Shown here piece after piece: positions 12,695 to 53,046 of a stretch of DNA of 64,000 nt. The stretch is taken from contig WPIO01000049.1 of the NCBI GenBank assembly GCA_009760855.2, positions 246,001 to 310,000 of the forward strand. Direction: 5' to 3'. Numbering within the stretch: position 1 is the first letter of the stretch; every line of letters begins with the position of its first letter. The notes below the pieces were generated by a model. It did no database searches and had not been told where the DNA came from. It worked only from the letters and a program-made list of their open reading frames with translations. Source of the stretch: Cristatella mucedo. Taxonomy: Eukaryota; Bryozoa; Phylactolaemata; Cristatellidae. A program made the translations under genes and the position numbers.

Positions 12695-13156
12695 ATTATC
12701 TGTATTCAGAGAGTCTTTTGCCAAGCATCGTACAACCCCACTGTTCTGACTCTAAACTTTAGGCTATACCTCGTACGAATCTCAAAACCTTTGGGGACCG
12801 TGCCTTTAGTTCATATGCTCCCAAAGCCTGGAACTCTCTCCCGACGGGCGTCATGACATCCCCTGACATGATGACATTAAAAAAGAAGCTGAAAACTCGC
12901 CTGTTTATTACAGCATTTAACGGGTTCTTGTGATTCTTTCTTTGTGTGCTTGTGCATGCTGACACTGTGCATGGTGCCACTAATCATATTTGCATGCTGA
13001 CCCTGTGCATGTCACGTCTAACCATGTTATGCTTGATGACATTGGGTATGTACCACTAATCATTTGGTCATGTTTTTTACAGTATCTATAAAGTGCCTAG
13101 AAAGAGATTCAGTTATCCGAGGGTGCTATAAAAATATACTATTACTATTATTATTT
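12695..13156 (+). mobile_element. L2-A 3' fragment next to PARL exon 1
   Basis: Contains CCAAGCATCGTACAAC, GGGGACCGTGCCTTTAGTTC, TATGCTCCCAAAGCCTGGAA, the 3' UTR and (ATT)n. It ends about 34 bases before the proposed PARL start codon. Confidence 0.85.
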
Positions 13157-13189
13157 TAAACATCAGAAGTTTAACACTTGCAAAACTAA

Positions 13190-43025
<29,836 letters not shown>

Positions 43026-43308
43026 CCTTTTTTTCACTGCAATGGGGCGAATTTTTAGCTGACTCGTATCCTGCTGACGATTCATGCAGGCAGATCTTTG
43101 CTGAAAAAGGTGCTCGCATGCCAAGCTGTTAACAAGAACAGATACACTGGGCTGCTAAATCTCTCTGTTTGACTAAGAAACCGTCTTCTATAATGCTTGT
43201 GCTGTACGTGCAGGGAAGTGTAATGGGTGTGACACCGACTGCTGCGAATTGTCTGACTGTGCATTTGAGTGTTAGCATATGATTGCTCGCAGGGTTTTGA
43301 GAAATGTG

Positions 43309-43415
43309 TTTTCGTTGCTCCCTGGCGTTGCTTTTGTGTATCCTAAGCTTAGGTACTCACGGCTGTATTTTCGTTGCTCCATGGCGTTGCTTTTGTGTAT
43401 CCTAAGCTTAGGTAC
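43309..43415. repeat. Two-copy 59-bp tandem repeat with a 12-bp palindrome
   Basis: 43309-43356 repeats at 43368-43415 with one substitution. Each copy contains the perfect palindrome CCTAAGCTTAGG (43342-43353 and 43401-43412). Confidence 0.9.
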
Positions 43416-43499
43416 TTGTGGAAGCTAATAGCAGCTGAATTAGCTTTATGAAATGTAATGGAACAATTCGATTGGTTCACGTGATACACTGTGATTGGT

Positions 43500-43625
43500 C
43501 TTACCTCAGCGTTCAGATGTGGGTTTGAGTCTTGCTGAAGGCAGATGTGTTTCTTGCTGTCGGTTGGGCAAAGCCGCTATGGCTCCCCTGCCACTATAAA
43601 CGTGAGGCAGTTGAATCAGTTAAAC
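43500..43625 (+). mobile_element. SINE2, degraded
   Basis: GTTCAGATGTGGGTTTGAGT (B-box), AAAGCCGCTATGGCTCCCCT, GAGGCAGTTGAATCAGTTAA. Confidence 0.45.
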
Positions 43626-43891
43626 TACTTGATTCTCAATAGCAGTGAGCCTAAAGTGGAGGCACATTGTCTTAGGAGAATTATAGCCTAAATATGAAGG
43701 GAAAAAAAGTTTTTGGTTTGCGAGACTAACTCTCGTGCACTGGGACTACTTAAACAAGCTAACTCGTAATGTATTTCGGCTAGTGGCAGACCAGTTTAAC
43801 TCATATTTCAAAACTTTGAGCCTAGCAAGTAAGTTCCAGTCTGGTTAGAGCTTATCATCACAAAGAGTTACCATTGCAAATCTATAACGAC

Positions 43892-44072
43892 CAGCGGATC
43901 TCAACCTGTGGGTCGCGACCACTTTGGGGTTCGAACGACTCTTTCACAGGGGTCGCCTAAGACCATCTGAAAAAAACGCATTTACACGTTTCGCACACAA
44001 TTTTATGGTTGGAAGTCGCCAAACAGGAACTGCATTAAAGGGTCGCGGCATTAGGAAGGTTGAGAAACTACG
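43892..44072 (+). mobile_element. SPIN-like non-autonomous hAT element
   Basis: It begins CAGCGGATCTCAACCTGT, continues with GGGTCGCGACC and ACAGGGGTCGCCTAAGACCA, and ends with AAAGGGTCGCGGCATTAGG then AAGGTTGAGAA. These are the ends I recall for SPIN, a hAT family known for horizontal transfer among animals. Terminal inverted repeats are imperfect (CTCAACCT matches AGGTTGAG). The middle is diverged or deleted, for a length of about 181 bp. No clear 8-bp target duplication was found. No transposase is present. Confidence 0.75.
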
Positions 44073-44569
44073 GCGCTAGAGGATCAATAGCTGAGTAGCA
44101 CAGTTTTCGCGTGTCGCCAAAAGCAGCTGTCCTAGATGTCCGCACGGTACGTCGCGTGTGGGAGGCGTAGGTAAATCGAAAACGGCCGACTGTGGTGACA
44201 GTTGGCTTCAGTTTACTCGGTGGGCCTGTTAGTAGCTAGGAAGACTCGATCGCGGATCGTGCGCGTCAACTTATTGTCACTCCCTCTCTCCATCCAGGGC
44301 CTGTATTAAATGTCATTTCGGTGGCTGGACCGCTTCCTGGAAGGGGCCTGCTTGGCCAGCCCTTGATGGGCCGTTCGCTTCTTGGAAGGGGCTCGGCTGT
44401 TCCTTGGTATCTCTAACAGCTAGCTGTAGAGCCAGCTGAAATTAATTAAAAAAGTTCTGAGCTCGAGTTTAGCCTAATGAAACTGTGGAGCAGTGTGAAC
44501 TGACCAGATTTTGCTACCGTATGAAATGATAAAGCTGACAGTCTGGAAGTAAGATAAGAAATTGGCCGA

Positions 44570-45070
44570 TTGACTATCGAATGAATCCATCTTCGCTAGA
44601 GCAAGAGGACAACCTTCGGAGTGTCCGCATCTGCGAAGCTACTTACTCTTCCCGGATGCGAAAGCAGTATCAGCATAGCCTTTAAAATCCCAAGTGAATT
44701 ATCATCGCTCGAAGCCTTGACATTAAAATTAATTTTGGAGCTTTTTACGAGATGTTTCTTGGCGAAACATTTGACAGTTCAAGTCACAGTGAGAGCTCAC
44801 GTGCCGTAAAGCGAAAAACCGACAATTTCACAACGGTTATTCTTTCAGCTTATCAACTAAACTTTCATCATTTTCCTGCAAAAACAATTGATAGAAATTA
44901 TAAGCCTGTCAACTTGTTCTAGCCAAGAATTAATGAAGGTTTGCTTGCTATCATAGTCTTTCAGTGAGCGCGGTCCAGAGAATAATCCCAGCATTCCAGA
45001 TTGTGCTACTACGTGCATTTCTAGGCATGTCCTCAGAAAATTTTCAGAGAGGCACTAAACCATGACCACG
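44570..45070 (-). pseudogene. Possible coding remnant on the minus strand, unit A
   Basis: Read on the minus strand, this stretch holds peptide fragments also present in unit B. Examples are SLKDYDSKQ...LEQVDRLII and KASSDDN.LGILKAML...HPGRVSSFADA. A TTTTGCAG and a GTAAGT-like site are present but the frames do not join, and stops interrupt both copies. I do not recognise the family. A decayed multi-exon gene or an old transposon would both fit. Confidence 0.25.
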
Positions 45071-45384
45071 ATTGAGCGTGACCACAGTTCGTCGAAAGCA
45101 TGATTTCGCGTACCAACAGGAGACGCGCTGTTTTAAAACACGTATATGTTACTTGAAGCAACTTTGTGCAATGTACCGCAGGTGTTATAGTTGCAGTGTA
45201 TTTACTTCAACTAAGCTATGATAGCGGTAGGTCGTGACCTTTGAACAAGTTAGCACGCTAATTTTCAAGGTAGATGTTTGGTGTTTACCTAGAAAGAGGA
45301 CCGCGGACCGGCTTTAATCGTTTCTCACTGGGCCAACTCGGAACTTTGTCTGTCAAATGCCAGATAAAACTAGGATAAAACAAC

Positions 45385-46690
45385 CCTCTAAAAAGAAACG
45401 CCTCTTTAGGTGACCGTATAAAAAATTCAATTGTATCCTCAAAAGAGCGACAGCCCCCATTTAGAGGTAACTCGCCGTGCGAACCGACGGCACACCGTCC
45501 CAACTATTTTATTCTACCCACAAAATTGGTCATAGCGCGTCAGGAGAAACCGCCAGAGGGCAGTAGTGCTACTCTCTAAGCGATGTCGTCCGAAGGAGGC
45601 GTGTTCGGCTGCGGCGCGCCAGCGGCGCGCGGCATCCGTATTGCCTGCCGCGCGTACAAAAGCCGCACAGCTTCCAGCCGCTTTGCGCCCTGATCTCAGC
45701 CTAGCGACCCTGCGGCCTAGCGACCAGTGCGGCCCAGCGGCCCGTGAATGCCTCCAGCCGTCCAAGGGACTGGTCGAGCATCTATTTGGCTACTCGGATG
45801 CAGCACAAGAAACGCGCTTTCGCTTAGTGAGGTGGCAGATGAAGGGCTCCGCTTTCAAGTCTGTGCCTGCGGCGCTCTGGCCGCGGTGCTCGCTGGCAGC
45901 TGAGTTTGCGTAACGAGAAAGCCGCCTAGAACCAAGTTTTCTACGACTTTCCCTGTTTCCTGCCGAAGGGCGATCCGCAGGATGACTCATGCAGTTTTTT
46001 TGCTCGGCAGCGTTGGCGGCGCAAGCGTTTGCTCTGCCGGTCTCACACTGGGAAACTCGCGTTGGCTATTCTCACGCAACGACGTGGCCGCTCATGGCGT
46101 GCATCCTTGCCAGCCTTCTTTCGCGAAGCTGCAACTTCCGCGATGCTCACTTCCTCGACCGATCTCTTGACTCGGTCGCGCCTCTAACGTTCTCTTTGTT
46201 GCGTGACGTAGAGTGCCTGCTGACAACCGTATGCGCACCGAGAGGCGCCCACGTTTTGATCCCGTGCTATATAGAGCTCTTCAGCGCTGCAACCAAAGAA
46301 TCCGCACGACAAGCACTAATGTTTCGTTTTCGTCAATTTAGGTTTGAAACACGAGAGTGAAAAGGGTTTGACTGAAAACGCTTCACTTTTAGTTTCGAGT
46401 GGCAATAGATCTACATCCTTATCAATCGAATTGCGAAGTCAGGAATGCGGCAAAGATTTATCGAGAAGAACAATGCCACAGTCTTACGTTTTCAACCGAG
46501 CCCGAGTATTATGACGTTGAATAATGCGTTGACGCGTCGTGTGACTTATTCGGCAGTATATCCTCGGAGCGGTTCTGCTTGTCGCTTGCCTGTCTCAGTC
46601 ACTCGCTGCTCTCGAGCCCTCGAGGAACTCAGCACTTTAGATACTCACACGTACGATGGTTTTCATTAACAGAGCAAACCGGCGTCAGGT
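45385..46690. repeat. GC-rich near-identical block, unit A
   Basis: About 1.3 kb, rich in CpG and about 99% identical by eye to 55915-57215. Open frames of 60-123 codons occur on both strands, as expected in GC-rich DNA. Differences between the copies include amino-acid changes and a 1-base indel in a T-run near 46004, so I do not call a gene. From about 45965 to 46290 the + strand resembles the LINE-B RT C-terminus and 3' region: VGGASVCSAG compares with LINE-B VGDRSFSSAG, and TTCTCTTTGTTGCGTGA is shared. The block may therefore be a young GC-rich relative of LINE-B, or a promoter-like island homogenised between the units. Confidence 0.6.
45550..45566 (+). promoter_or_regulatory. CTCF-like motif (unit A)
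   Basis: CCGCCAGAGGGCAGTAG fits the vertebrate CTCF core CCASYAGRKGGCRS at 13 of 14 positions. It is identical in unit B at 56079-56095. It is a sequence match only, and binding in this organism is unknown. Confidence 0.3.
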
Positions 46691-46929
46691 TTCGGTGAGC
46701 TGATGCGCCGTTTGCCCTCATTCTTGGTTACTCCCGAACCAGTTCGTCTCGTCACTAGCGCTAGTCAAAGTGCCGAGCAGCTTGTAGGACACTATTGATT
46801 TCGAAGAATCGATATATTCTTTTAGGCCCATTCAGCTGCCGCTACGCGCCAGTTTCCAAATTGAGCTTGAGAATTAAAGGAGGTTATCATTGCCAAGCGC
46901 AATCTAGTCCTTCACTATCTCCCATGCGG

Positions 46930-47928
46930 AAACTGAGAAACTGAATGGTTGCCTTGCCGACTTTTAATCCTGGATGTCGGAAAACTTCCTGAAATTAAAT
47001 GATGATAAAACCAAACTGCTGCTCATAGGACACCCTATGCGCGTGGCTGGATGAAAAGGCTTTGCTCTTCTAATAGGTGATGCTATTGTGCGGCCATCAC
47101 CACGTGCTCGAAATTTAGGTGTCGTTTTCGACAGCTGCCTAAATTTTAAAAGCTCATTCAGAAGTCTGCCTCTACAGCTAGCCATCACATCCGATCCCTA
47201 TCCAAGAATAGGAGGTGTCTCCCATAGTGGCTTGTAAAAAATTTAAAGAACTCCTTAGTTCAGTCTTGGCTTGATTATTGTAATTCCCTTTGGTCTGGGC
47301 TGCCAAAGAAAGCTATTAGGCCACTGCAGGAGACTTTGAATATGGCTGCAAGGCTAGTCTTCAAGTACCAGAGGTTTGAGCACGTGTCTTCTTTTTTAAA
47401 AGAGCTAGGATAGTTGCCGGTTGAGCAATGGATACAGAGCAAAGTTCTTACGCTGACCCACAAGGCCCGCCACGGCTTGGCTCCTCCATACCTAGCTGAA
47501 CTGCTGCACCAGTTTCAGCCACTTCGCGCCCTCAGGTCCTGTGTGGACAATAAATTACCTGTCTCATTCCTCCGGATTAAGACCGTTGGCGATAGAAGCT
47601 TTAGCTCTGCAGGTCCTAGACTGTGGAACTCGCTTCTACAATTCTTACGCAACGACAACTACTCTCCTACTGCCGACTATGGCACATCCTTTTCAGCGGT
47701 CCTGGGCTGCTACTTCTATGCTACTCACTACCACAACTGCTCTCCTGACTCTGCTATGCTTCCCACTTTCTCTTTGTTGCGTGAGACGAAGTCTGTTGGC
47801 TACCGAATGCGTACCCAAAGCCGCTTAGGCTGTGAGTGCGCTATACAAAACTCTCCTGCGTAACACCCACATGGTCTTTATGACTTTGTAAAGTTACAGC
47901 GACGGAGATACATTACATTACATTACTT
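46930..47928 (+). mobile_element. LINE-B, RT C-terminal half
   Basis: From the ETEKLNGCLADF-like region through LLIGHP, LTLTHKARHGLAPPYLAELL and SAGPRLWNSLLQFLRNDNYS to an ATTACATTACATTAC end. One or two frameshifts near 47055 and 47155. Only in unit A. Confidence 0.9.
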
Positions 47929-47929
47929 A

Positions 47930-49015
47930 TATGCGGATGACACTCAGGTGTATCTCTGCTATAATCCCTCCTAGCTCCCAAGGATGTTAAATTATCTCAA
48001 CTCGCCTGCTGATGTTTTGATGACATATGCATGTAGATGGCAGCAAACTTTCTTAAATTCAATGATGACAAAAACAATACTAGTTATGAGATAACCCAAT
48101 CTGATTTAGAAATCGGAAAGGCTAAAGCTCAAAATCGGCTCTGCCATAATATCTCCTGTTGAACCTGCACGAAATCTAGTTGTCATGTTCCTAAATGACC
48201 TTTTATTAAACGACCATATCTGCTCCACAGGCAAGTCTGCCTACTTTTAGCTACATAGCATTGCTAAAATTCGAGCTTGTTTAGACGGGGATACCACATC
48301 TAATTTTGTCCATGCATTTGTGACATCCCGTCTTGACTTCTGTAACTCACTGCTTGCTGGTCTACCGGCATGTGCAACAAGGCACTTACAGCTAAAAGTC
48401 TGCAGCAAGGCTTGTCTGTCGTGAGCTTCTCAGTTGCCACATCACACCACTTATCGCCGACCTGCACTGGCTATCAGTCAAACAACGTATCGACTTCAAG
48501 GTTTTGTCACTAACTTTTAGGTCTCTTCATTCTTTAACTTCAGCCTACTTATCAGTTCTACTCCCCCAAGGCTAAGCATCGTACCACTCGCTTTTTGGAT
48601 TCGAACTGTGTACCTATACCTCGTAAAAACCTCAAATCCTTTGGAGACCGTGCCTTTAGTTCGTATGCTCCAAATACCTCGAACTCAATTCCGACTTGGG
48701 TCATCGACATGTCCTGATCTTAGCACTTTAAAAAGAAACTAAACACGCGAAAATTCATCGAAATATTTAGTGATTCCCTATGACCCGTCCTTAATGTGCT
48801 TATGCGTGCTGACACTGCGCATGCTGCCACTAACCAGACTTGCATGCGAACCCTATGCATGTAACCCCGAACCATGTTATTCTTTTTGTATAGCGAGTAT
48901 GATACCACTAACCATTCTATCGTGCTCGCTTTGCAGCAAATGTAAAACGCCTATAAATAGATTAAATCCTTTAAGGGCACTTTATCAAATGTATTATCAT
49001 TACTATTATATGTAA
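47930..49015 (+). mobile_element. L2-A LINE, RT C-terminal half (degraded)
   Basis: Begins at the YADDTQ region (TATGCGGATGACACTCAGGT) and runs through decayed [33 protein letters not shown], 3' UTR and tail. Multiple frameshifts. It follows LINE-B at 46930 directly and is absent from unit B. Confidence 0.82.
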
Positions 49016-49261
49016 GCCATGAATTATCGATGAATCAAGTCCGAGAAAAACGAGAATATGGAAATCAATACTCCCTGTAGCATATACCATTTAATTGCGT
49101 CACCAAGGCCTGTTTGGTGGCTGCCGCTCTCGCCTGGCCGTGACTGACGTGTAGTTGGATGATATCCAGGCCGGTATCGTTCCTCCCGCTAACCCGCTGG
49201 TGACCAGCTGCTGGGAACATCGTTGGGGTCGGCCGGTGCACAACTGTGGTGCGCCTCTGAG

Positions 49262-49452
49262 TAATCTGAGAGAGAGATATGAGAGGGAGATGATGATGAG
49301 AGAGAGAGATGATGAGAGAGAGAGAGAGAGATGATGAGAGAGAGAGATGATGAGAGAGAGATGATGAGAGTGAGAGATGATGAGAGAGAGAGATGATGAG
49401 AGAGAGAGAGAGATGATCAGAGAGAGATGATGATGAGAGAGAGAGAGAGATG
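49262..49452. repeat. GA-rich tract with GATGAT interruptions, unit A
   Basis: About 190 bp of purine-rich sequence, blocks of AG broken by GATGATGAG. It sits at the same place relative to BAF as the larger tract at 57682-58462. Confidence 0.92.
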
Positions 49453-49954
49453 ATCCGCACGACCGTGCAGTCAGCCAAGTACCAGAAATTCGCGTCTTTC
49501 CTACGTTCTTCCCTGCTGCGTGTGGCTGTATTCGCTCCATCGCGAACGCGTTAATCATTCGGTTAAACCTGCCGTTCGTCTCCCGAGTGAGATAACTGCT
49601 GCTCTCCGAAAACTGTTTTAACTTATTTTCGGACTTCATCCATCATTACGACTACCTAGTCCTCATAGCTTTTTAGAGTTACGCATGAATATGAGCAAAC
49701 GCACACAGCTATGCCGGAAAATATGTACCTACAAGTGAGCACGAGGTGCATTGGTATAGTGTCGGATTGGAAGACTTCACGAGTGCCAGACTGATTGATA
49801 GAAGTTTTGATTTTAGTAAAATTTGCTAGATTTAAGTTATTGCCTAGGAAAAAAGGACAGGAAGGCCAGGCAGGTCGCATATTTACTTTACCTCGCCTGT
49901 GAGCGTCGGAAACATCAAGCTCGTTGTCACGTGTTAATACTTTAGGGAGCTGCG

Positions 49955-50125
49955 TTGGCATACTGCGTAAGGCGGTTGCTTTTCACGACCTTGGTCCGAG
50001 GTCGTGGGTTCGAATCCTACAGTAAGCGATCCTTCATTACCACTGCAAGCGGTGGTATTAGCCGTAAAAGGCTCTTCTGTCACTATGCAAAAAAGGCTGT
50101 CTTTTGTATAACAACAGAAAAGAAT
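49955..50125 (+). mobile_element. SINE2 in unit A (shared with unit B)
   Basis: GGCATACTGCGTAAGGCGGT, GAGGTCGTGGGTTCGAATCC, AAAAGGCTCTTCTGTCACTA. A truncated copy sits at the matching place in unit B (58975-59060), so it is older than the duplication. Confidence 0.8.
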
Positions 50126-50239
50126 TTCTTCTAGCTTACATTTCGAGTGTAATTTTGTTGTCATTTACTTGTAAGACTACTCTGTCGATATTTAGTAAAG
50201 ATGTCGATTAATTGGATCATTTATATTGCTGCCATTGAA

Positions 50240-50253
50240 TATCATTGTAGATA
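50240..50253 (+). promoter_or_regulatory. Splice acceptor just before the BAF-A start codon
   Basis: The sequence ending in ATTGTAG at 50244-50250 lies directly before ATA-ATG. The same arrangement is kept at 59211-59220 in copy B. It implies a non-coding first exon and a 5' UTR intron for both BAF genes. The exon itself was not located. Confidence 0.55.
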
Positions 50254-51788
50254 ATGGCAACCTCCACCTCGCAGAAGCACAGGAACTTCGTGAGCGAACC
50301 TATAGGCGACAAAGATGTCACAGCACTTCCCGGCATTGGAGAAGTGCTAGGAAGTAGACTTAGAGGGAACGGCTTCGATAAGGTAGTTTTCTCGGTCGGA
50401 ACGCTGTTCTGCCTCTAGAAATTGAGTTTAAACTATACATGATTAATTATATGCTAGATTAATTGTTCTGAACCACTTCCTGTGCGACGGAGCGTGTATG
50501 ATAATGGGTTGAGAGCAGTGCTAGTGCAATGACCCGAACCTGACTTGTAGTTGAAAGGGCCGTGCCCGTGCCGACTGCGATGCAGAATTGGCTGTTTTGT
50601 TGGAAACAGGAAGCGGAACCATTTAAATGAGAGCTTTAGCAAACTATATTGCACGTGCACCAAATGCACCTGTAGCACAGTACTGTGGCGGGAACGAGGC
50701 TTATGACATGAGGTGATGACAGGTGCTGGTCAATTAGCTGGTCCGCACGTATCTTATTCCCTGCACCACTACTAGGTTCATTTTTTGATTCACATCCACG
50801 CGACAGTAATTTATGGTGAACTTTCAAGATTACATAAATGGTTTATTTGGTAGCATTGATGCTTGCACTGAAGCTTCATTGGGTATGGACGCACAAGTGA
50901 TATGGTAGCGTGCATGGACAATGGAAAGGAAAGGTTTTCCAACATCCAATAGCTAGGAAACAAGGGTATTAGCATCAAGCTAAAAGGAATGCCTGGCTAC
51001 CAGAAAAATTTTGACTGTGAGCTCAAGAATAATATACTATGGACGAGTGCTTTCTCTAAACGTATATATGACAAACAAACAGATGACGAATTACATTGAC
51101 TTCAGTAAGGTTCTCAGAAAAACGTCTACGATTTTAAGTTCATTGAAAATTCATTGCCGTATTTTTGTTATCAGCTTTCTAATATTTTTTCAGAGACAAC
51201 AACTAAAAAATAGTGAAATAAATTTTCTGTCGTTCAATCAGGCACTCATACAATCAGAAATTTTGCCTTTTGAATGAGTAGCAAGTACGCGTCTTGCAAT
51301 CCGACGCAATACCAATGCATAAAAACGGCTGTCCGTCGCGCCTGCTTAACTAAATGCAGGTAGTTAGTTTTTGAATATATTTTTGCTAAATTGCTGAAAC
51401 CTATGTCAATAGCCAAACTTCAAGATGAGTTTAACGTCGATACTAGCTCAGCTAATATGAGTTCACCCGCAGCTTCTAACTAGAGCGAATGGGAGGTTTT
51501 CCTTGTCAAAACTGACTGCAATTAGCTTGAACCTCGCTCCCGTCGAGCTTTCTCTTAATTCTATTACTAATTCCTAGCAAGGAGCATTATGAAGCGCATT
51601 TCCTATTTCTCCATGGCAATCAATTCGTTTCTTTGTTTCAGGCCTATATGGTAATGGGGCGATATTTGCTCCTTTCCAAAAGCAAGGTTCATTTTACGCA
51701 ATGGCTGCATAATTTTTGCGGGGCCAACATCAAACAGGCTAATGACTGCTACGAAGGCTTGAAATGGTGGTGCGAAATGCACATGTAA
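50254..51788 (+). CDS. BANF1: Barrier-to-autointegration factor, copy A (2 exons)
   Basis: Small DNA-bridging chromatin protein that dimerises, binds LEM-domain proteins and lamins, and helps rebuild the nuclear envelope. Exons 50254-50382 (43 codons) and 51642-51788 (48 codons plus TAA) join in phase 0 to give 91 residues (human BAF is 89). Matching blocks are [18 protein letters not shown] at the N-terminus, the helix-hairpin-helix LPGIGEVLG (residues 25-33), [19 protein letters not shown], and Cys/Trp near the end as in human BAF. Arg10 aligns with human Arg8, a DNA-contact residue, and Trp86 with human Trp84. A splice acceptor lies 3 bases before the ATG (AG at 50249-50250), so a 5' UTR exon is expected upstream. 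AATAAA at 51908-51913 is a plausible polyadenylation signal. The gene is intact and is one of a tandem pair with the copy at 59221. Of the two it looks closer to standard BAF. Confidence 0.93.
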
Positions 51789-51907
51789 ACCGACCAAGAT
51801 TATTGCAGCACTTGGCAGGCACCGTATATTACTGAATCAAGACGCTGCATTCTAAATCAATCAAAGAGAGTTTAAGCCTCTATGCTACGGCATGTTTGTC
51901 GAATTTG

Positions 51908-51913
51908 AATAAA
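51908..51913 (+). terminator. Polyadenylation signal of BAF-A
   Basis: AATAAA occurs 120 bases after the BAF-A stop codon, in a segment (GAATAAAATGAAGTC) conserved with the copy B 3' region. Confidence 0.55.
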
Positions 51914-51964
51914 ATGAAGTCAATAGCATAGCGTACTACCAAGATTGTTTTGAGAGCTCACGTC

Positions 51965-52055
51965 TTCTTGCTCGCACTTCACGACCCAGGTCAAGGTCAT
52001 GGTCATGGTCATGGTTTTGCGTGCTGCAGCACTTTATTGCCCATTAAAACTCGGC
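51965..52055 (+). mobile_element. SINE2 fragment in unit A
   Basis: CTTCACGACCCAGGTCAAGG with a short GGTCAT repeat, then TTATTGCCCATTAAAACTCG. The matching fragment in unit B is at 61915-61990. Confidence 0.45.
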
Positions 52056-52179
52056 TGGATATGAGCTAATGCTCTCTAGTCCCTGAGTATGAATTGGGCT
52101 TCTTATTCAGGTGAAATTTGCTTAGTCAGTCAACCTTTTCAATCTAGTATTTTTACAGATACAAATCCACGGTCTTAGC

Positions 52180-53038
52180 CAGAGGTTGGCAAACTCCGGA
52201 ATGTAGGCTAGATCCGGCCTAACTAGTGCTCCGGTCCGGCCTAGCGGCCCCTAGTTATTTATTGATGAATCCGGCATAACTAAGGTGCTGCGGTTTTCTT
52301 CACCTAAACTTAGAGGTACTTTGACTGAGTATCCCAACTAACGAGTTGTTGAGGCCCAACCCGTCTCTAGGCCGCTCTTTGCTTTGAGTTGAGAGCTTAT
52401 TGCGCTTGATTTTGCTTCGCGCGTTTTGCAGTATGGTATTAGAACTCTTCTGACTTTGCTTTTGCGCACGGCTAGCGGCGGCAGACCTTAGCCACGAGGG
52501 ATTTTCGCCAGTAAGTGTTAACGCAGAGGTCGGCAAAATCCGTCCTTTATGTCAGACGGGCCCTAGCCAGCGCTCCAGTTCGGTCTAACGCCACCCTAGT
52601 TATTTATAGTTGGATCCGGCCTAATTGATAATTGCAATGAAAATACATTTGACACAGCACCCTGGAAAGGTTTCACTCTCTTTCTAGGCACTTTGCATTT
52701 GCTGTAAAAGAAGCGCGATCGAATGGTTAATTGAATTATCGCGGTTTTGTTCCCCTTCATGACTGGTGGTTGCCGTTCAAACTGTTGCACACGATTATGT
52801 TTAGAACTGATGTCAGGCGTTTGTATGAACAGAAGCGCATGGGTGGTTTGGGGTGATACGTTTTTATCCCTATAATATTCGTGCGTTTCTGTGCGTCAGT
52901 TGTGGCTATTTGTTTGTTTGTTCGTCTGGCCACGCCTACTCCGGTGGGCCAGTGGAGTGGGCGCGATTTCGTCTGGCCTAGTGTGCCTTCTGGACCTCCT
53001 GAAATGGCCTAGTAGTCTGAAATATTTGCCGACCTCTG
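52180..53038. mobile_element. hAT-like non-autonomous DNA transposon (859 bp) in unit A
   Basis: Terminal inverted repeats are CAGAGGTTGGCAAACT on the left and the complement of CAGAGGTCGGCAAATA on the right. Flanking 8-mers are GTCTTAGC (52172-52179) and GCCTAAGC (53039-53046), which match at 6 of 8 positions. Unit B has one uninterrupted GCCTACGC at 62114-62121, i.e. the empty site. The left-end sequence is repeated inside at about 52527-52620, and an L2-A-type tail lies at about 52655-52730. No transposase frame is seen. Confidence 0.7.
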
Positions 53039-53046
53039 GCCTAAGC

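Larger units (their letters stand above)
43026..43891. other. PARL 3' flank
   Basis: Likely 3' UTR at the start, then the 59-bp tandem and a degraded SINE2. No canonical AATAAA was found close to the stop. Confidence 0.45.

Noticed and set aside
45566-45913. A 115-codon frame identical in both duplicated units
   Set aside because: Frames are open on both strands because the block is GC-rich; no family resemblance, and other frames in the block carry amino-acid changes and an indel between units.
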